A stretch of 64,000 nt of DNA. Origin: Chenopodium formosanum (lineage: Eukaryota; Streptophyta; Magnoliopsida; Caryophyllales; Amaranthaceae). The notes under the pieces are model-generated. The model saw only the letters and a list, made by a program, of their open reading frames with translations. It did no database searches and was not told the DNA's origin. This document shows, piece after piece, positions 1-11,579 of the stretch (positions are counted from its first letter, which is position 1; every line of letters starts with the position of its first letter). The stretch lies in NCBI GenBank assembly GCA_024500155.1, contig CM044871.1, forward strand, positions 34,966,728 to 35,030,727, in the 5' to 3' direction. A program made the position numbers and the translations under genes.

Positions 1-2554
1 GAGTGTTGTCATAAGATCTTATTCCTTGCGTTGACGGGGTTAGGTTTTCATCCCTTATGCCTAACATCCTCGCTGTTCTAATTAGACAGACATTAATGGC
101 TGATCCATTGTCTACAAGAGTCATAGGGACGTTCATTCTCTTGCAAACCACTGTGAGGTTTAACGCCTTATAATTCTTGTCACCTTCTTGAGGTAAGTCC
201 TTGTCGAAAAAGGTGATCAAGTTGATAGGACTAGGGAGATCACTCGTAAGAAAGTTATTCAACCCCTAAGGAGTGGTGTCAGAATCTATCCCTATCTTAT
301 CCAAGGCATTCATCACTGCCAACCTTTGCTCTCGAGATGTTGCTAGAAGCTTCCATACATTCATTTCAACTTTAGTTTTCTTGAACTGTTTGACAATATC
401 ATTGTCTTCCATGATAGGTATGGGAACTTGATGCGTGGTTGGCATAGGTTGTGTTAAAATAGGAGGTTGCATTCTCCCAGATCTTGTGAGGATGTCTATT
501 GATGAATCTTCTTCAACCTAGAAATCATCCATGGTATATGACACTGAAGGTGAAGGTCCTACCATGTCTTTTAAATAAACGTCTTCTTCGTTGCTGTCCC
601 AAACTCCATTGATAGTTATGTCTTCCTCTTGTGGAGTTTAGACTAGTCATTTATCATCAATCATCTTCTAAATTACATCCTTAAATTTAAAATAGTTTTC
701 AATTGTGTTACCCCCTGATTGATGATATTGGCAATAAAACCTATATGTTCTTTTCAATGATTCAAATATTCTCGGTTCGAGAGGTTTGACCTCTCCACTC
801 TCGGAGAGCATTTTGAACATTTGAGCATATGAAATCCCAATTGGATTGTAGAGTATATTACTCTTCTTGGGTTTATCCATTACTTGCAAAGAAAAGTGTT
901 TCTTCGTTTTCTTGCTAGCTAGAGGCAATGGGATCTTGTTCACTTCAATGAGATCTTGAATGATGTTTCGAAACTTGTAACATTCATTTGTGGTATGATC
1001 GTTCCCTCGATGGTACTTGTAGTAGGACTTGGGATCCCATCTTGAAGATCGCTTTTCTGGCGTTAGATCCTCAGTGGTGCCAATAGGTTTGATTAGTCCT
1101 TGATCATAGAGACGATCAAAAGTAGCATCATAGGTCAGTCCCATGGGTGTGAACTCTCTCCCGGGTTTATTTTTCTTGGATGGAACCTCGTCACACTTTT
1201 TCTGATGTTTCTTCGCAACTTCGAGAGCTTCATGTAGCAAGTTTGATCTTTCTAACATGAATGATGTAAGCAACCGTACATCCTCTTTGCTTGCTGGTTC
1301 TGGAAGGTTACCCATGGCATTGAAAAAGATCTCCTCCTCTTCTTCGATAGCATGGATTTCTTCGATGGGCTTGATGAGAGATGAGGGATAAACCTCGTTT
1401 TCCTCATCAGAGATGGCCAAAGAGTGAGAGAGTGGTGCATTATCAATGCTCGGCTTCTTACTGGCAGGAGGCAATGACAGTTCGTTGTTATCGATTAAAT
1501 CTTGGATGGCTTCGTTAAGCTTCCAACTATTCTCGGTAAGATGGTCCCTACCTTGGTGATACTTGCAATGTGCATTGGGGTTCCAATTAGCTGTCCTCTT
1601 CTCGACTAGCGGGTCCCTAAATGGTTGAATAGGAGTTATAAGACCTTTTGCATTTAATCGGTCAAATGCGGTGTCATAACTCATACCAATAGGAGTAAAG
1701 TTCCTCCTATATGGTTTCTTTTGTCCTTTATTATTCATAGCAAGGACTTCACTTACATTAAAGGTGCTAACATTTTGGGTGGTTTTGGAAGAAGAAGGAT
1801 TTTCGTTCTTCTTGCCTTTCCAGGTACTGTTGGAGTTACTGTTAGCACCTTTCAGCTTAGCCGGGTCATCTTCAATATTGATTCCAATGTCATAGACGGC
1901 TTTGAAAGTATAAAGATTATTCTGGTATTTAAGGTGCTTGGAGTACTTCTCTTGAAGGTTTTTAATGAATAAACTCACAAATTCTTTTTCACTTGGTACC
2001 TCAATCATCTAAGCCGAGGTTTCTCTCCATTTGTTGAAGAAAGAGGTGAAATCTTCATTCTCTTTCTGCTTGAAGATTTCAAGTTCCCTATAGTCAGTCT
2101 CAACTTGAATATTGCATTTGTATCTATCAACGAAAGCGTTTACTATAGACTCCCAAGTAGAGGTTATTTCTTTCTCAAGAGAAAAGAACCATTGTTGGCA
2201 AACGGTTTCGAGAGATAGTCAAAACAAAGAGGGAAACACCTTCTTGTCAATACCTCTAATACTCATTATTGTTTCAAAGGCTCTTAAATGAAAGTAAGGG
2301 TTGTAAGTCGCTTTGAATTTTGGGATGTCGTTGGCATTGAACGTCTGCGGAAGAAGATCCTTGTCCACCGAGACCCCTTGTGAGCTAATTCCTTTAAACA
2401 TATAGTCACTAGACAGTTTTCTCAGACTGTCTTGCATGAGGTCCATCAATTGTCGTTTCACAGGATCATCAATCTTCAGGGTTAAGACCTTTAATGCCTC
2501 AGTCACAGTAATCAGTTAGTTCTTGAGCTCATTAACTTCCTCTTGAGTTGCCAT
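1..2554 (-). pseudogene. gag and N-terminal protease of Tat-A, inactivated
   Basis: The start at 2554 reads MATQEEVNEL and matches the start of the plus-strand copy at 33158. Gag would form the particle that packages element RNA. The longest open stretch is 668-2008. Stops interrupt the frame soon after the start, at about 2220, about 2010, and several times between 660 and 250. Gag holds three tandem modules of about 80 residues (about 1700-1460, 1155-905 and 865-660). Each starts like FTPIG-SYD and ends in a CxxH-x4-H-x4-C-like motif (CKYHQGRDHLTENS, YKYHRGNDHTTNEC, CQYHQSGGNTIENY), a possible zinc-binding unit. Near position 85 the frame reaches a DNGS retropepsin active-site motif, so the window cuts the gene inside protease. 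No working product is expected. Confidence 0.88.
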
Positions 2555-4193
2555 TATTGTCTTAGCTTTCCTTTTACGAGCAATGGGTTTGTTGAAAAGT
2601 TGGACTTGAATAAAAAGGTTATCTTTGATCAAACGCCCTTCCTTTCTTGACCACGCGCTGTAAATTAAACCATTTTTTGTTTAAATTACTTGACTCAGAT
2701 TGACCTTGACTTTACGGTTTGAAGAAAAAAAAAGCAAAAATAGGTGCATATTTTTGGCAAAAATAAGGTATATACTTTTGGGAGTATAGTATAGGGATCA
2801 AATAAGTGATTTAATTGGAGTATTAATATCCGACTTACCCCCCTATAAAAAATGACGGAAAATACACGCATACAAGATTCCCTTAGACATGGTCAAATTG
2901 TACATTAGTGTGTGCTTTATGTGGTGAGTGTAAGTGACATGCTTTGACTCTTGTGTAAGACCATGGGACTTAGTGCTTAGACTCGATGAATGACTTAACA
3001 AGGTATCATTACAAGTAAAAATCAACTGAATTGACTAGAAAACTACTCAATTAAACATAAGGTGATGACTCGAGCAATAAACCGAACTGTTGTCAAAACG
3101 ACAAGATTGGCGCCTCTCTTTGCAGTGTAGCACCAGATGACAGGACTGTCGCCAGGCGCTACACTCCACAGAGTGGCGCTGCAGTTTAAATATTGACGCC
3201 ATTGCTAGAACGTCGATCTGGAGCTGCTTTCGGTATTATTACTCTACAGGGTATGCCTAAAGTCGTACTAAGTTACCTCTGATTAAATTATTAAACTTTA
3301 TTTACTTTAATTAATTAATTATTTAAGTAATTAGGCAAAGTTCTTTTAGCCATAAATCAATTTATTTAATCTTAGCACAAGTCAAACAAACGGTTAGGAA
3401 AAAACACATAGAGTATGCACAACTAATAATGCACAATTAGTCAAGTAGGCACAACATGATGCAATGAGTTTGCAACATAACCATGGCTCTAGTTTTCTAA
3501 AGTTCTGGATATGGGTTAGTCAAAGAGGGTCCATGATTAATTGTCCGGATGCACCGCGGGGAAGCCTAACTGTGAAGGGTTGGCACGAGTGGATGGGACA
3601 CCGCGAGTTTAGAAAAAACTCGCTTCCATGGTTTGGTGAATTCAACATTCTCGGATGTACCCTTTGTTGCTCAGAACGTTCAATCAGGTAGATGGAGCAT
3701 GAATTTCCAAGGGGTTACACACATGGGTTTAAAAAAAGTGAGAAAAACTCAATCAATAAGTAGGGTCGAGCAAACAATGCTAAAAACTGGTAAAATTTTG
3801 AACGCATATTTCTGGCTCGGTTTTGGAAGAACTTGCATGGCGCCAGTAAACAGAGTCCAGCGCCACCTTTTGGCTTTAGCGCCTGGCGACAGAAGTTGTC
3901 GCCTTGCTCTAACGTCCTACATGCCTCAGCAGCTTTCTGTGCTCGATAAAATTTTCCAGTTTCACGCATCATTGTTTCGATCTTAGTTGTGAAAGATATT
4001 CCTCAAATTTCCTACGTGTAAAAATCCTATGTTTTAACTCATTGCGGATGGTCTTTCCAATGAGATCTTTTTTATGCATATGACAATAATGTTAATCAAA
4101 ATTACGCACATGAAATACTTAGAACTTTTTGAGTCTCATCCACTCATTCTAAATCATTGCCAAAATAAATTTCAGGAATTAAAATAGAAATCG
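2555..4193 (-). other. 5' leader (untranslated region) of Tat-A
   Basis: About 1.6 kb between PBS and gag, with no convincing coding sequence. It matches the leader of Tat-B (31485-33157), with shared blocks such as the AATGACGGA region near 2850. Two GGCGCC-rich clusters stand out at 3108-3204 and 3838-3903 in AT-rich surroundings. A 19-base stretch at 2643-2661 (TTTCTTGACCACGCGCTGT) reappears at 7894-7912 beside the TBL fragment. Short open frames near 3464-3986 overlap conserved leader DNA in both strands and are not credible genes. Confidence 0.75.
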
Positions 4194-4211
4194 TCCCCAC
4201 TGGAGTCGCCA
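4194..4211 (-). promoter_or_regulatory. Primer binding site of Tat-A
   Basis: On the minus strand this reads TGGCGACTCCACTGGGGA, five bases downstream of the LTR end. It starts with TGG, as expected for a site pairing with a tRNA ending in CCA. It is identical to the site in Tat-B at 31467-31484. From memory this sequence is used by Tat/Ogre-type elements and pairs with an arginine tRNA; the tRNA identity is not verified here. Confidence 0.85.
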
Positions 4212-4216
4212 AAAAC

Positions 4217-6103
4217 TATAGGGAATATTTCAAGCATTATCTCTAGCTTGAACCCCACTGTGATCATACACTAAAGTACAATGACGTCCAAAGGGAAAGA
4301 AGATAGAGAAAAAGAGTCGCCAACAAGTTTTAGGAACTTGTAAACCGTTCACAGGGTGAAGGTTACACCTCTTAACGATCCAGGAGATCGTCAACTTCAA
4401 TAGGTCTGGAACCATGACTGGTAGTTCGGGGATGAAGTTACAAATCCAACCTAAAAGAGATTGAACCTGCCCTAATAATAGGTCTCTACTTTATTCTGAT
4501 CGTATTCATGTGCGCTTTCTGATTAACATGCAATCAATAGGTTTTCCCTAAACCTATTTATCTATGTTGGTTGAATATTAATGCACAAAAAAACTATTAT
4601 TGGCGATCACTTGAATTATAATCATATTAACCCTAAACAAGATTATTAATTATCTTATTAAGCATGATTACAAGTACCAATTCCCTTTAAACATGCATAA
4701 AAGACGTGATCAAGCAATAACAATAAACATCAAGCAACATAATAAATCAAAATAATAATAATCATAATAAATAACAACAAAAATATTAATAATGATACTA
4801 AACAAGATTAATAACAAACCCTAGCATGTCAGTAAACAATAAAAATCAAAACTTTAAACCTGACATGATACTAACATGATATCAAGAAAGAAAATAAAAG
4901 GCATCATAGAAATCATAATTGACATTATATTCTTTACCCTAAACATGATACTAGGAACTTATTGTTGTCACCCTAAACATAAAAAAAAAAAACATCCTAA
5001 CATGATACTAGGAATCATAATAACAACCTAAGCATTATTTCTATATCATAATATCAATGCAAACAATTAAAGCACTTACTTGGATGCCTCGTACCTCTTT
5101 CTAATAACAAAATACACGCTTTAGTAAATTTAAGGAAAATAATAAAACAAACAATTAAATTAAATAATTGAAATAAAGATTTGGGACCAAACCCTCATAA
5201 ATTAAAACCTTTCATGTCTAAGGCGAAGGCAACTTTGAACAATGCTAGGTGTTTCTTGGTCTTGTGAATGCGTAATTTTTGTATAAAAGAGTTGGTTTAG
5301 AAAAGAGAGAGAGAGAGAATAAGCTTTAGCTTCGATAGAGAAGAGAATTAGAGAATTCTTGAGAGTTGATGATTGTAGATGATGAAAAACGGAGTATTTA
5401 AGAGGCTATTTATTGAGAAAATCAGCCAAAAAGATAGAAAAACAAATCAGAGTTTCGACGTGAAAAAACGAAGTTAGCGCCAGGCGCCGAACATTAGCGC
5501 CTGGCGCTGCGCTAGGCGCCAGGCGCTAAATAATATTTTTACGCCTTTTCTAAATCCATATAAAATTTGTACGTACAGAAAGGCAAAATCGTATTTTCCT
5601 TAGAAACACTCTTTTATTCTTATTAAAACTCTAAAAAGTCAAAAGTCAATTTATCAATGCTAATTGAATTAGGAATGAAAAGAACCTTCTAGAAGAATCT
5701 AGAAGACTAAAACCATTTCTAATTGCATTAGGAATGATAAATCCATATTAGGCCCTCCTCTAGATCATTGGGCCGCATATAAGGCTCAAATCGGGCCCAG
5801 TTTAGTAATTTGGTCATAACTTCCTCAATATTCATCGAAATTGGGCTTATAATATATCGATGGAAAGCTCCTTTCAAGCCCCATCCAACTACACCATTAT
5901 TAGACCTTTGCCATGGACCAAACAAAATGGATTGACTGTTTTTCTTAAAAATTGGTTTTCAAAAATAGAGAGAAAAGAAAAGAAATTAAAACTATCCGCA
6001 AGACTAAACTTTCCACACTTTCACTTCATTCGATTATGATTCGACGTGAAAGGTACTCATCACTAGGTTTGGTTTATTGGGGAGACACAAATGGATGTGT
6101 ACA
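4217..6103 (-). repeat. 5' LTR of Tat-A (1.89 kb)
   Basis: In element orientation it begins TGTACACATCCAT and ends CCCTATA beside the PBS. The Tat-B LTR begins TGTAGACACCC and ends CCCTACA, so this copy's final TACA has mutated to TATA. The two LTRs are recognisably the same family over their length, with a GGCGCC cluster, a TATA-like box, a CT-rich initiator region and an AT-rich 3' half. Confidence 0.9.
5392..5529 (-). promoter_or_regulatory. Putative LTR promoter: GGCGCC cluster plus TATA-like box
   Basis: On the minus strand a dense run of GGCGCC/GGCGCT words (5529 to 5474) is followed about 60 bases later by CAATAAATAG (5415-5406) and TTAAATACTC (about 5400-5391). Other Tat LTRs in the window have the same order, with perfect TATAAATA boxes at 56957 and 63686. 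Promoter function is inferred from position and composition. Confidence 0.6.
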
Positions 6104-6377
6104 ACTCTTTTGACATACTATTTCGAACTTTGTATTATATTGTTGTACTCTGTATAACGAAATTCAAACTTTTTCCTCACTTTGTATAATATTGTTGTAC
6201 TCTTTTGTCATACTTTTACCTTACTTTTACCTTTAGTGTCTATTTGAAATTAAAAATACTCAAAATAATCATTAAAATTGTGCAAAATGCATCAAAATTA
6301 CTGAAAATATACGGATAAGCATGAAATTCTACCGCATTCTACCCCCTTTAAAGAAAAACGAGTTACGTCCCCGTCAC
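6104..6377 (-). other. 3' non-coding end of a chromovirus remnant
   Basis: AT-rich DNA between the Tat-A LTR and the chromovirus stop codon. On the minus strand, just after the stop, is the purine-rich run AAAGGGGGTAGAATGC (about 6339-6354), a plausible polypurine tract. What follows would be the start of that element's 3' LTR, cut short by Tat-A. A partly repeated stretch containing ATTGTTGTACTC occurs twice at about 6130-6215. Confidence 0.45.
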
Positions 6378-7222
6378 TCAACATACCTCAAACAACTCGG
6401 GATATTTCTTAATCATTTCATCCTCGGCTTCCCAACTTACATCTTCATATTCTTGGTTAGACCTTATCACTTTAACAATCGTAATATCCTTATTGTGTGT
6501 ACCACACACTTTACTGTCAAGGATCTTGACAGGTCTTTCCTCATAGGTTAAGCTTTGATCTAACTCAATGATTTTGGGTTGTAGCACATGTGACTTACCA
6601 GGGATATACCTTCTTAACTGAGATACATGAAATACATCATTCACTTTACTTAGCTCCATAGGTAAGGCCAACCTATAAGCAACTTTACCTAGCCATTACA
6701 GTACTTCACATAGACCAATATAATTTGGGCTAAGCTTTTCTTTCTTCCCAAACCTCATTAGTGATTTCATCGGTCACACCTTTAACCAAGACTTTGTCAT
6801 CGATCTCGAATTCTTCCACTCTACGCTTCAAATCCGCGTAACTTGTTTAATTGTATCTTCAATTATTTGAGGCCCTAACATCATTGTTTCACTTATATTG
6901 TTCCAACAGATCAGACTGCGACATTTTCTTCCATATAATGCCTCAAATGGAGCCATGTTAATGCTTGTATGTTAACTGTTATTGTAGGAAAATTCAATTA
7001 ACTCAAAACTATCTTCCCATCATTCCTTAAAATATATAACACAAGCCCTTAACATGTGTTCCAAGAATTATATGGTTCTTTCAGTTTGGCCATCCATAGA
7101 CGGATGAAATGTTGTACTCATTTTTAGTGGTGTGCCAAAGTTTTCCTGCACACTCTTCAAAATTTTTGAAAGAAACCTAGAATCTCTATCGGACACAATA
7201 TCTTTTGGAACTTCATGTAATC
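6378..7222 (-). pseudogene. Chromovirus (Del/Tekay-like) integrase C-terminus with chromodomain
   Basis: The minus strand encodes the second half of a Ty3/gypsy integrase. At about 7200-7080 it reads KDIVSDRDSRF (catalytic Asp region) and TTFHPSMDGQTERTI (just before or at the catalytic Glu). Later come a PFEALYGRKCRS motif and, at 6671-6378, VNDVFHVSQLRRYIPGK and a chromodomain-like tail (VSWEAEDEMIKKYPELF). Stops and frame breaks lie between about 7070 and 6680. The 5' part is missing: at 7222 the homology ends in AT-rich DNA. A chromodomain in this position marks a chromovirus; the Del/Tekay subgroup is a judgement from the motif style. Confidence 0.8.
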
Positions 7223-7436
7223 TCTATAATATTTATTATATTATTTTAATTATAATTGTAATTATAATGGTATCAAAGAGGTAGTTTTTTTATAATTATA
7301 ATTATAATAAAATTAAATTAATGGCCTCTTTGATCATATTCTGGATCAGATATATGCTAGAAAACAGGATATTTATGATATTACTGATAAGAGTGCTGGA
7401 AAAATTCAATAATGCAAATGTTCTTTTGTATGACAG

Positions 7437-7728
7437 TCCCAGAGAATGGCATGGGGCCTCAAAGAGCTGCAGTGGGGAGGCAAAACCTCTATCAGGTTCA
7501 ATATACCCTGGAGGCTCACCTCCAGCAGCAGACATAGTGAGGAAAGTTATCAACACAATGAATAAACCAGCTTTCCTGCTTGACATAACAACGTTATCAC
7601 AGTTGAGGAAAGATGCTCATCCAGAAGCCTACAGCGGCGATCACAGTGGCATAGACTGCAGCCACTGGTGCTTCCCTGGATTGCCAGACACTTGGAATAA
7701 GCTTTTATATGCCGCTCTACTCATGTGA
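7437..7728 (+). pseudogene. TRICHOME BIREFRINGENCE-LIKE (TBL) last-exon fragment
   Basis: The reading frame from 7437 encodes REWHGASKSC, IYPGGSPPAADIV, PAFLLDITTLSQLRKDAHP, YSGDHSGIDCSHWC and PGLPDTWNKLLYAAL, with a stop at 7726-7728. These are the C-terminal signatures of the plant TBL/PMR5 family (PC-esterase, DUF231), Golgi enzymes that O-acetylate cell-wall polysaccharides. The DxxH catalytic motif (DCSHW) is intact. The GDS motif and N-terminal membrane anchor are absent. The piece opens after TTCTTTTGTATGACAG, a good 3' splice acceptor, so it looks like a genomic last exon rather than a cDNA copy. It has no stop or frameshift but lacks the rest of the gene upstream in this window. It may be a gene end stranded by insertions or a transduplicated fragment. 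Confidence 0.85.
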
Positions 7729-7912
7729 ATTTCCACCCCAGACTCTGAACAAAGTCTTTTTGTTCTTTCTTTAGGTTGCAATTTATGTTGATTTATCAAA
7801 TCATTAAGATGGTAGAAAGGTAAAGGGAAAATATAGAAAGAAAAAAGATATTATTGATGCTTCTTATTGTCATCATAGAAAATAAGGAGTTCATTTCTTG
7901 ACCACGCGCTGT
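7729..7912 (+). other. 3' flank of the TBL fragment
   Basis: Probably the TBL 3' UTR: T- and A-rich, no coding. It ends in TTTCTTGACCACGCGCTGT (7894-7912), an exact 19-base match to the Tat-A leader at 2643-2661, and then abruptly becomes AT-only DNA. The abrupt change marks a rearrangement joint. Confidence 0.45.
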
Positions 7913-8530
7913 TATGATATTATTGACAATCTCATAATATTATTATAATTGATAATAATAATAATATTAATATTAATAATATTATAATTATAATAATAAT
8001 AATAATAATAATATTAATATTAATATAATAATATTAATATATTATAATAATATAATATTATTATATTATAATATTATTATATATTATAATATAATAATAT
8101 TATAATATTATTATTATTATATTATTATAATATTATAATAATATTAATAATTATAATTATTATTAATATTATTATATTTATTATAATAATAATATTATAA
8201 TATTATTATACATTATAATATCATATTATAATATAATAATATAATATTAATATTATTATTATATTATTATTAATATAATATAATATTAATAATAATAATA
8301 ATAATATTATAATATTATAATGATAATAATATATTAATATTATAGTTATTATTAATGTTATATTATATAATTATATTATATTATTATATTATTATTATAT
8401 TAGTTAATATTATTATTATATCATTATTAATATTATTAATAATATTAATAATAATAATATTATAATAAATTATTAATATTATTATTATTAGTAATATAAT
8501 ATTATCAATAATATTATACCTAATAATAAT
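7913..8530. repeat. AT-only low-complexity block (TAATAT/TTA-type)
   Basis: About 600 bases built almost only of A and T in irregular TAA, TAT and ATT words, with no fixed unit. It behaves as an expanded degenerate microsatellite. A short related AT-only stretch also precedes the TBL fragment at about 7225-7315, so the fragment is bracketed by similar DNA. Confidence 0.85.
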
Positions 8531-10480
8531 GTGTAATGTGGGACATTCTTTAGTTTTTAAATTATTTTAAAATATTTTCTTAATAATTTACCAAACACCT
8601 TATCCTAAACACACTACTCTAGCCCAACACTCTACATGGTGTGTCATAATCTTATGAGGCCCATTAATGGGCATCTGACTTGTTTAACCCAATACCCTTG
8701 TGTGTGACCTCATCAGATCCATTCTATTGGGATTTGGACCATTTAACTAGCCCAAAGATAATTTGTCAGATCTAGCAACTAACAATGATGACCCAAAAGA
8801 ATGAACTTATTATCTCCATAATAGTGATCCTTGATATATCTAGTAATTGCACTTATCGAAGACATAACTCCTTCACCTTAAACTTTCCTTCATTAGTGAT
8901 GTGCCCCCACCATTTTAGCTCATCATACCCACGATCATCACACATCTTTCCATTGGCCAGATATACAAGGTGATCTTCATCCACGGCCCAAGTAAATCAA
9001 AAGTAAGTACAAAGCTGAGATTCCGAAATCCGATGATCATTATTGAATAATTGGAAAGTCAATGTCCTTGAAGAAGCACCACTATTCTAACGAATCACTT
9101 CAAGAGACGAAATAAATTCATTTGTTAACTGAGCATAAGTAGCGCATTCAAATAAATAAACTCCAAATAGCCTAAATTCTTAGCAAGTATACGAACATCT
9201 TTATCAATTCCTAGTAGTGTCGTAGTCGCTTGATCATAAAAGCGGGTGATTTAAGCTTTTTCTTTCTCAATTGGATGAATCTATCCCAATGGAGTTTACT
9301 TGAGAATTCAATGCCATAAAACCACCTGTAGAGGAGGGGGAACAACATGTCGGGATTTGATTGTGCTTGTTCTAGCCCTTTTTTTGCGACGAATAGGGGC
9401 CATCTATAAGAAGAAAGGCCAAGCATAAGCAATTCATCAAGAAATTGGCTCAAATACACAAGTGCATAAGAGATAAAATCATCACCAAATAATCATAGAG
9501 TATTGCTTAAGAAATTTCAAGCACAAAGATAATCCTACATGAATGATACAAGGATTGGTCATAAAGAACTAATGCCATGAATATAGTAGCAACCATAGAA
9601 ATATTCAATGAGAAATAAGAAGCAACTTATTATTAATTCAAAGGCAAAAGTTTGTCATAAAAGACCAAAATCATGAATCATTATGGGCAAAATTATCCAA
9701 AACATTGAATAATCAAAGAAACAAAGCTACCATGAACAATACCCATGAGAGAGAAAAATGACCTACAATGGTGATGTCAAGAATTCAAGCAAGGTAAACA
9801 ATTTCATCATGAAAAAGCTTCAAAGTATCATCAAATAACATCATACAACAAAAAATACAAGCAAAAAGAACTTACAATGAAATTCTACCATTAAAGCCTA
9901 AACAAGGGTTTCAAGCTTCAAAATGAGGAAGAAGATGACTAGAAAATGAGAAATCATACCTCAATGAAGCTTTAAAACACTTGAAAATGGAATAGTTAAA
10001 GAAAATAAGACAATTAGAACACCAAATTGCAAGTTACGAACCCCAATTTGAACACCTAAAATTGGAATAAAAGTACCCAAAATTGGAATTAAAGTACCAC
10101 AAATTCAAATTTTTGAGCTAGAAAATCCTGTAATTTTGAGTGTAAAATTTTGTTTTTGTTGTTGTATGTTGTTATATGATTAATTAAAATGAGGAATTTG
10201 TAAAGAAATTTCAAAAAGAAAAAAAAATTAAAATGAAAAGAGAAAAAGAGAGTTGAAAATCAGGGGGAGAGAAAGATAATGAGGGGGGCAGGTTGCTTTC
10301 AAGGAACAAAAAGGGAGAGACAGCTGTCCCAGCCGTGCGTGTACGCACGACAGGGAAGCTAGGAGGGGCACGCATAGCTTGTGCTTGTGTGTGCAGTGCT
10401 CTCATCGACGCTCTCTAGCGTCAAGATCGGGTGATGCCCACTAGAGGGACAGACCAAAAATCGCACAATTTATCAAAAAG
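8531..10480. other. Unassigned repeat-like DNA
   Basis: No convincing gene. TGTAATGTGGGACATTC at about 8531 could be an LTR start, and the text to about 8990 has the look of a solo-LTR fragment, but I cannot find a matching end. A minus-strand open stretch at 9211-9459 is short and unrecognised. From 9540 to 10250 the DNA is A-rich without structure. At 10330-10430 a GC-rich patch holds two perfect small hairpins: CGTGCGT-GT-ACGCACG (10334-10349) and GACGCT-CTCT-AGCGTC (10407-10422). Confidence 0.4.
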
Positions 10481-11579
10481 CACTTGTTGATGATTAAAAT
10501 CCACAAGAGCGTAGCCGTGAGAGCACCCTTGTTCATTAATCTCATCTTCACTTTAATTTAATTCCAACTTCTTGAAACCTTCAATGGACACCAAAATTGT
10601 CAAAAAACTAATCAAATCAATCCCAAGGTGCCTAAAATAATGTAAATAAATAAAAATAAGAAAATTTCTCAAAAATAAAAGGTAAAAAAAACAATGAAAA
10701 ATTAATTAGATGAACTAATAAGATTAATGAAAATAAGCAACAAAAAGGCAAATAAATAAAGCAAAAAGAAAGGATTAGAGATTACTAAAGAGAGGATTAA
10801 TAAAAGATGAAAGCTTGAAGTGTTGCTTGATTGAAGATTAAACTTGATCAAAGTTGAGTACAAAAGAGGAAACATGAGTAATAATCCGCTTTCTTTCTCT
10901 AAGATTAGGGCTAAATGTTGATAAGATAAACGATGATTACAAACTTAAATAAAGGGGCTATTTATATGCATCAAAAAAGACGGAAATAAAACACAAAGGA
11001 GAGCCCTCTAGCAAGAAGCCGCGCCATCACAAAATCTGGATTCGGAGCTGCTTAACCCACCATCCCGCGCCCGCGACATCTGAACCCCCGCCCGCGGTTG
11101 AAAGTAGGAGAGGCCGTTCTTGCTGAGGAGAGGCCACATTCTGAAATCAGGGGAAAAGGCATCCTTGATATGCCACGCCCGCGGCTCCAGGTGCCGTGCC
11201 CGCGGGTCAAGGAGGAGAGATCTCTTCTAGGGCGCGGCACGACATCTACCAAAAGTCTGGTAAATCTTCAACATAAAGCTCCGCGCCCGCGGCCCTTGAC
11301 TCCGCTCTCGCGACTTCTGCAAGGCCATTACACCTTCCTTAAGCATCCCATTTCCCTTCCAAAGCTCGACATGCATCTATAGGTGCATCCAAAAGGGCCA
11401 ATAGCCTACAAAACAATGAAGAAACACTAAGAAAACCAAAGAAAAAGGGGAAAAAGGAAAGGAAACACGAGAAGGGATAAAAGAAAGCAAAACTAAGGTA
11501 GAACGCTTAGTAAAGGCTCAAACAAGTGCAAATGAGGGGAGAACACCTTGAACCAAATAAGGACCACTCCACCTTGACA
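10481..11579 (-). repeat. LTR-like block LTR-A (left end unresolved)
   Basis: On the minus strand it would start TGTCAAGGTGGAG at 11579 and contains a GC-rich motif cluster followed by a strong TATA box, the layout of the other LTRs here. It seems to interrupt LTR-B. I could not find its left boundary, a TSD or a PBS, so it may be a solo LTR or part of a larger lost element. There is no coding sequence. Confidence 0.4.
10954..11300 (-). promoter_or_regulatory. Putative promoter in LTR-A: CGCGCCCGCGG cluster plus TATA box
   Basis: Read on the minus strand, several CCGCGGGCGCG-type words (11300 to 11065) precede GCATATAAATAGCCCC (about 10973-10958), a near-ideal TATA box. The GC words are palindromic around CCGCGG and contrast with AT-rich flanks. 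Promoter role is inferred from the shared layout with the Tat LTRs. Confidence 0.5.

Larger units (their letters stand above)
1..6103 (-). mobile_element. Tat-lineage Ty3/gypsy retrotransposon Tat-A (5' half)
   Basis: A minus-strand LTR retrotransposon whose 3' half lies left of the window. In element orientation the order is LTR (6103 to 4217), primer binding site, long leader, then gag running into protease at position 1. The lineage is read from its close match to the plus-strand element starting at 29526, which carries a second, archaeal-type RNase H typical of the Tat/Ogre/Retand group. The coding part has many stops, so this copy is dead. It is inserted into a chromovirus remnant on its right side. 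Its left target-site copy is not visible, so no TSD can be given. Confidence 0.9.

Noticed and set aside
3464..3986. Overlapping open frames on both strands in the Tat-A leader
   Set aside because: The same leader in Tat-B does not keep them open, and they overlap conserved non-coding motifs.
6104..6108. ACTCT as a Tat-A target-site duplication
   Set aside because: The other end of Tat-A is outside the window, so a duplication cannot be shown.
9211..9459. 82-codon minus-strand open frame
   Set aside because: No recognisable domain and no neighbouring coding signal. Left as unassigned.
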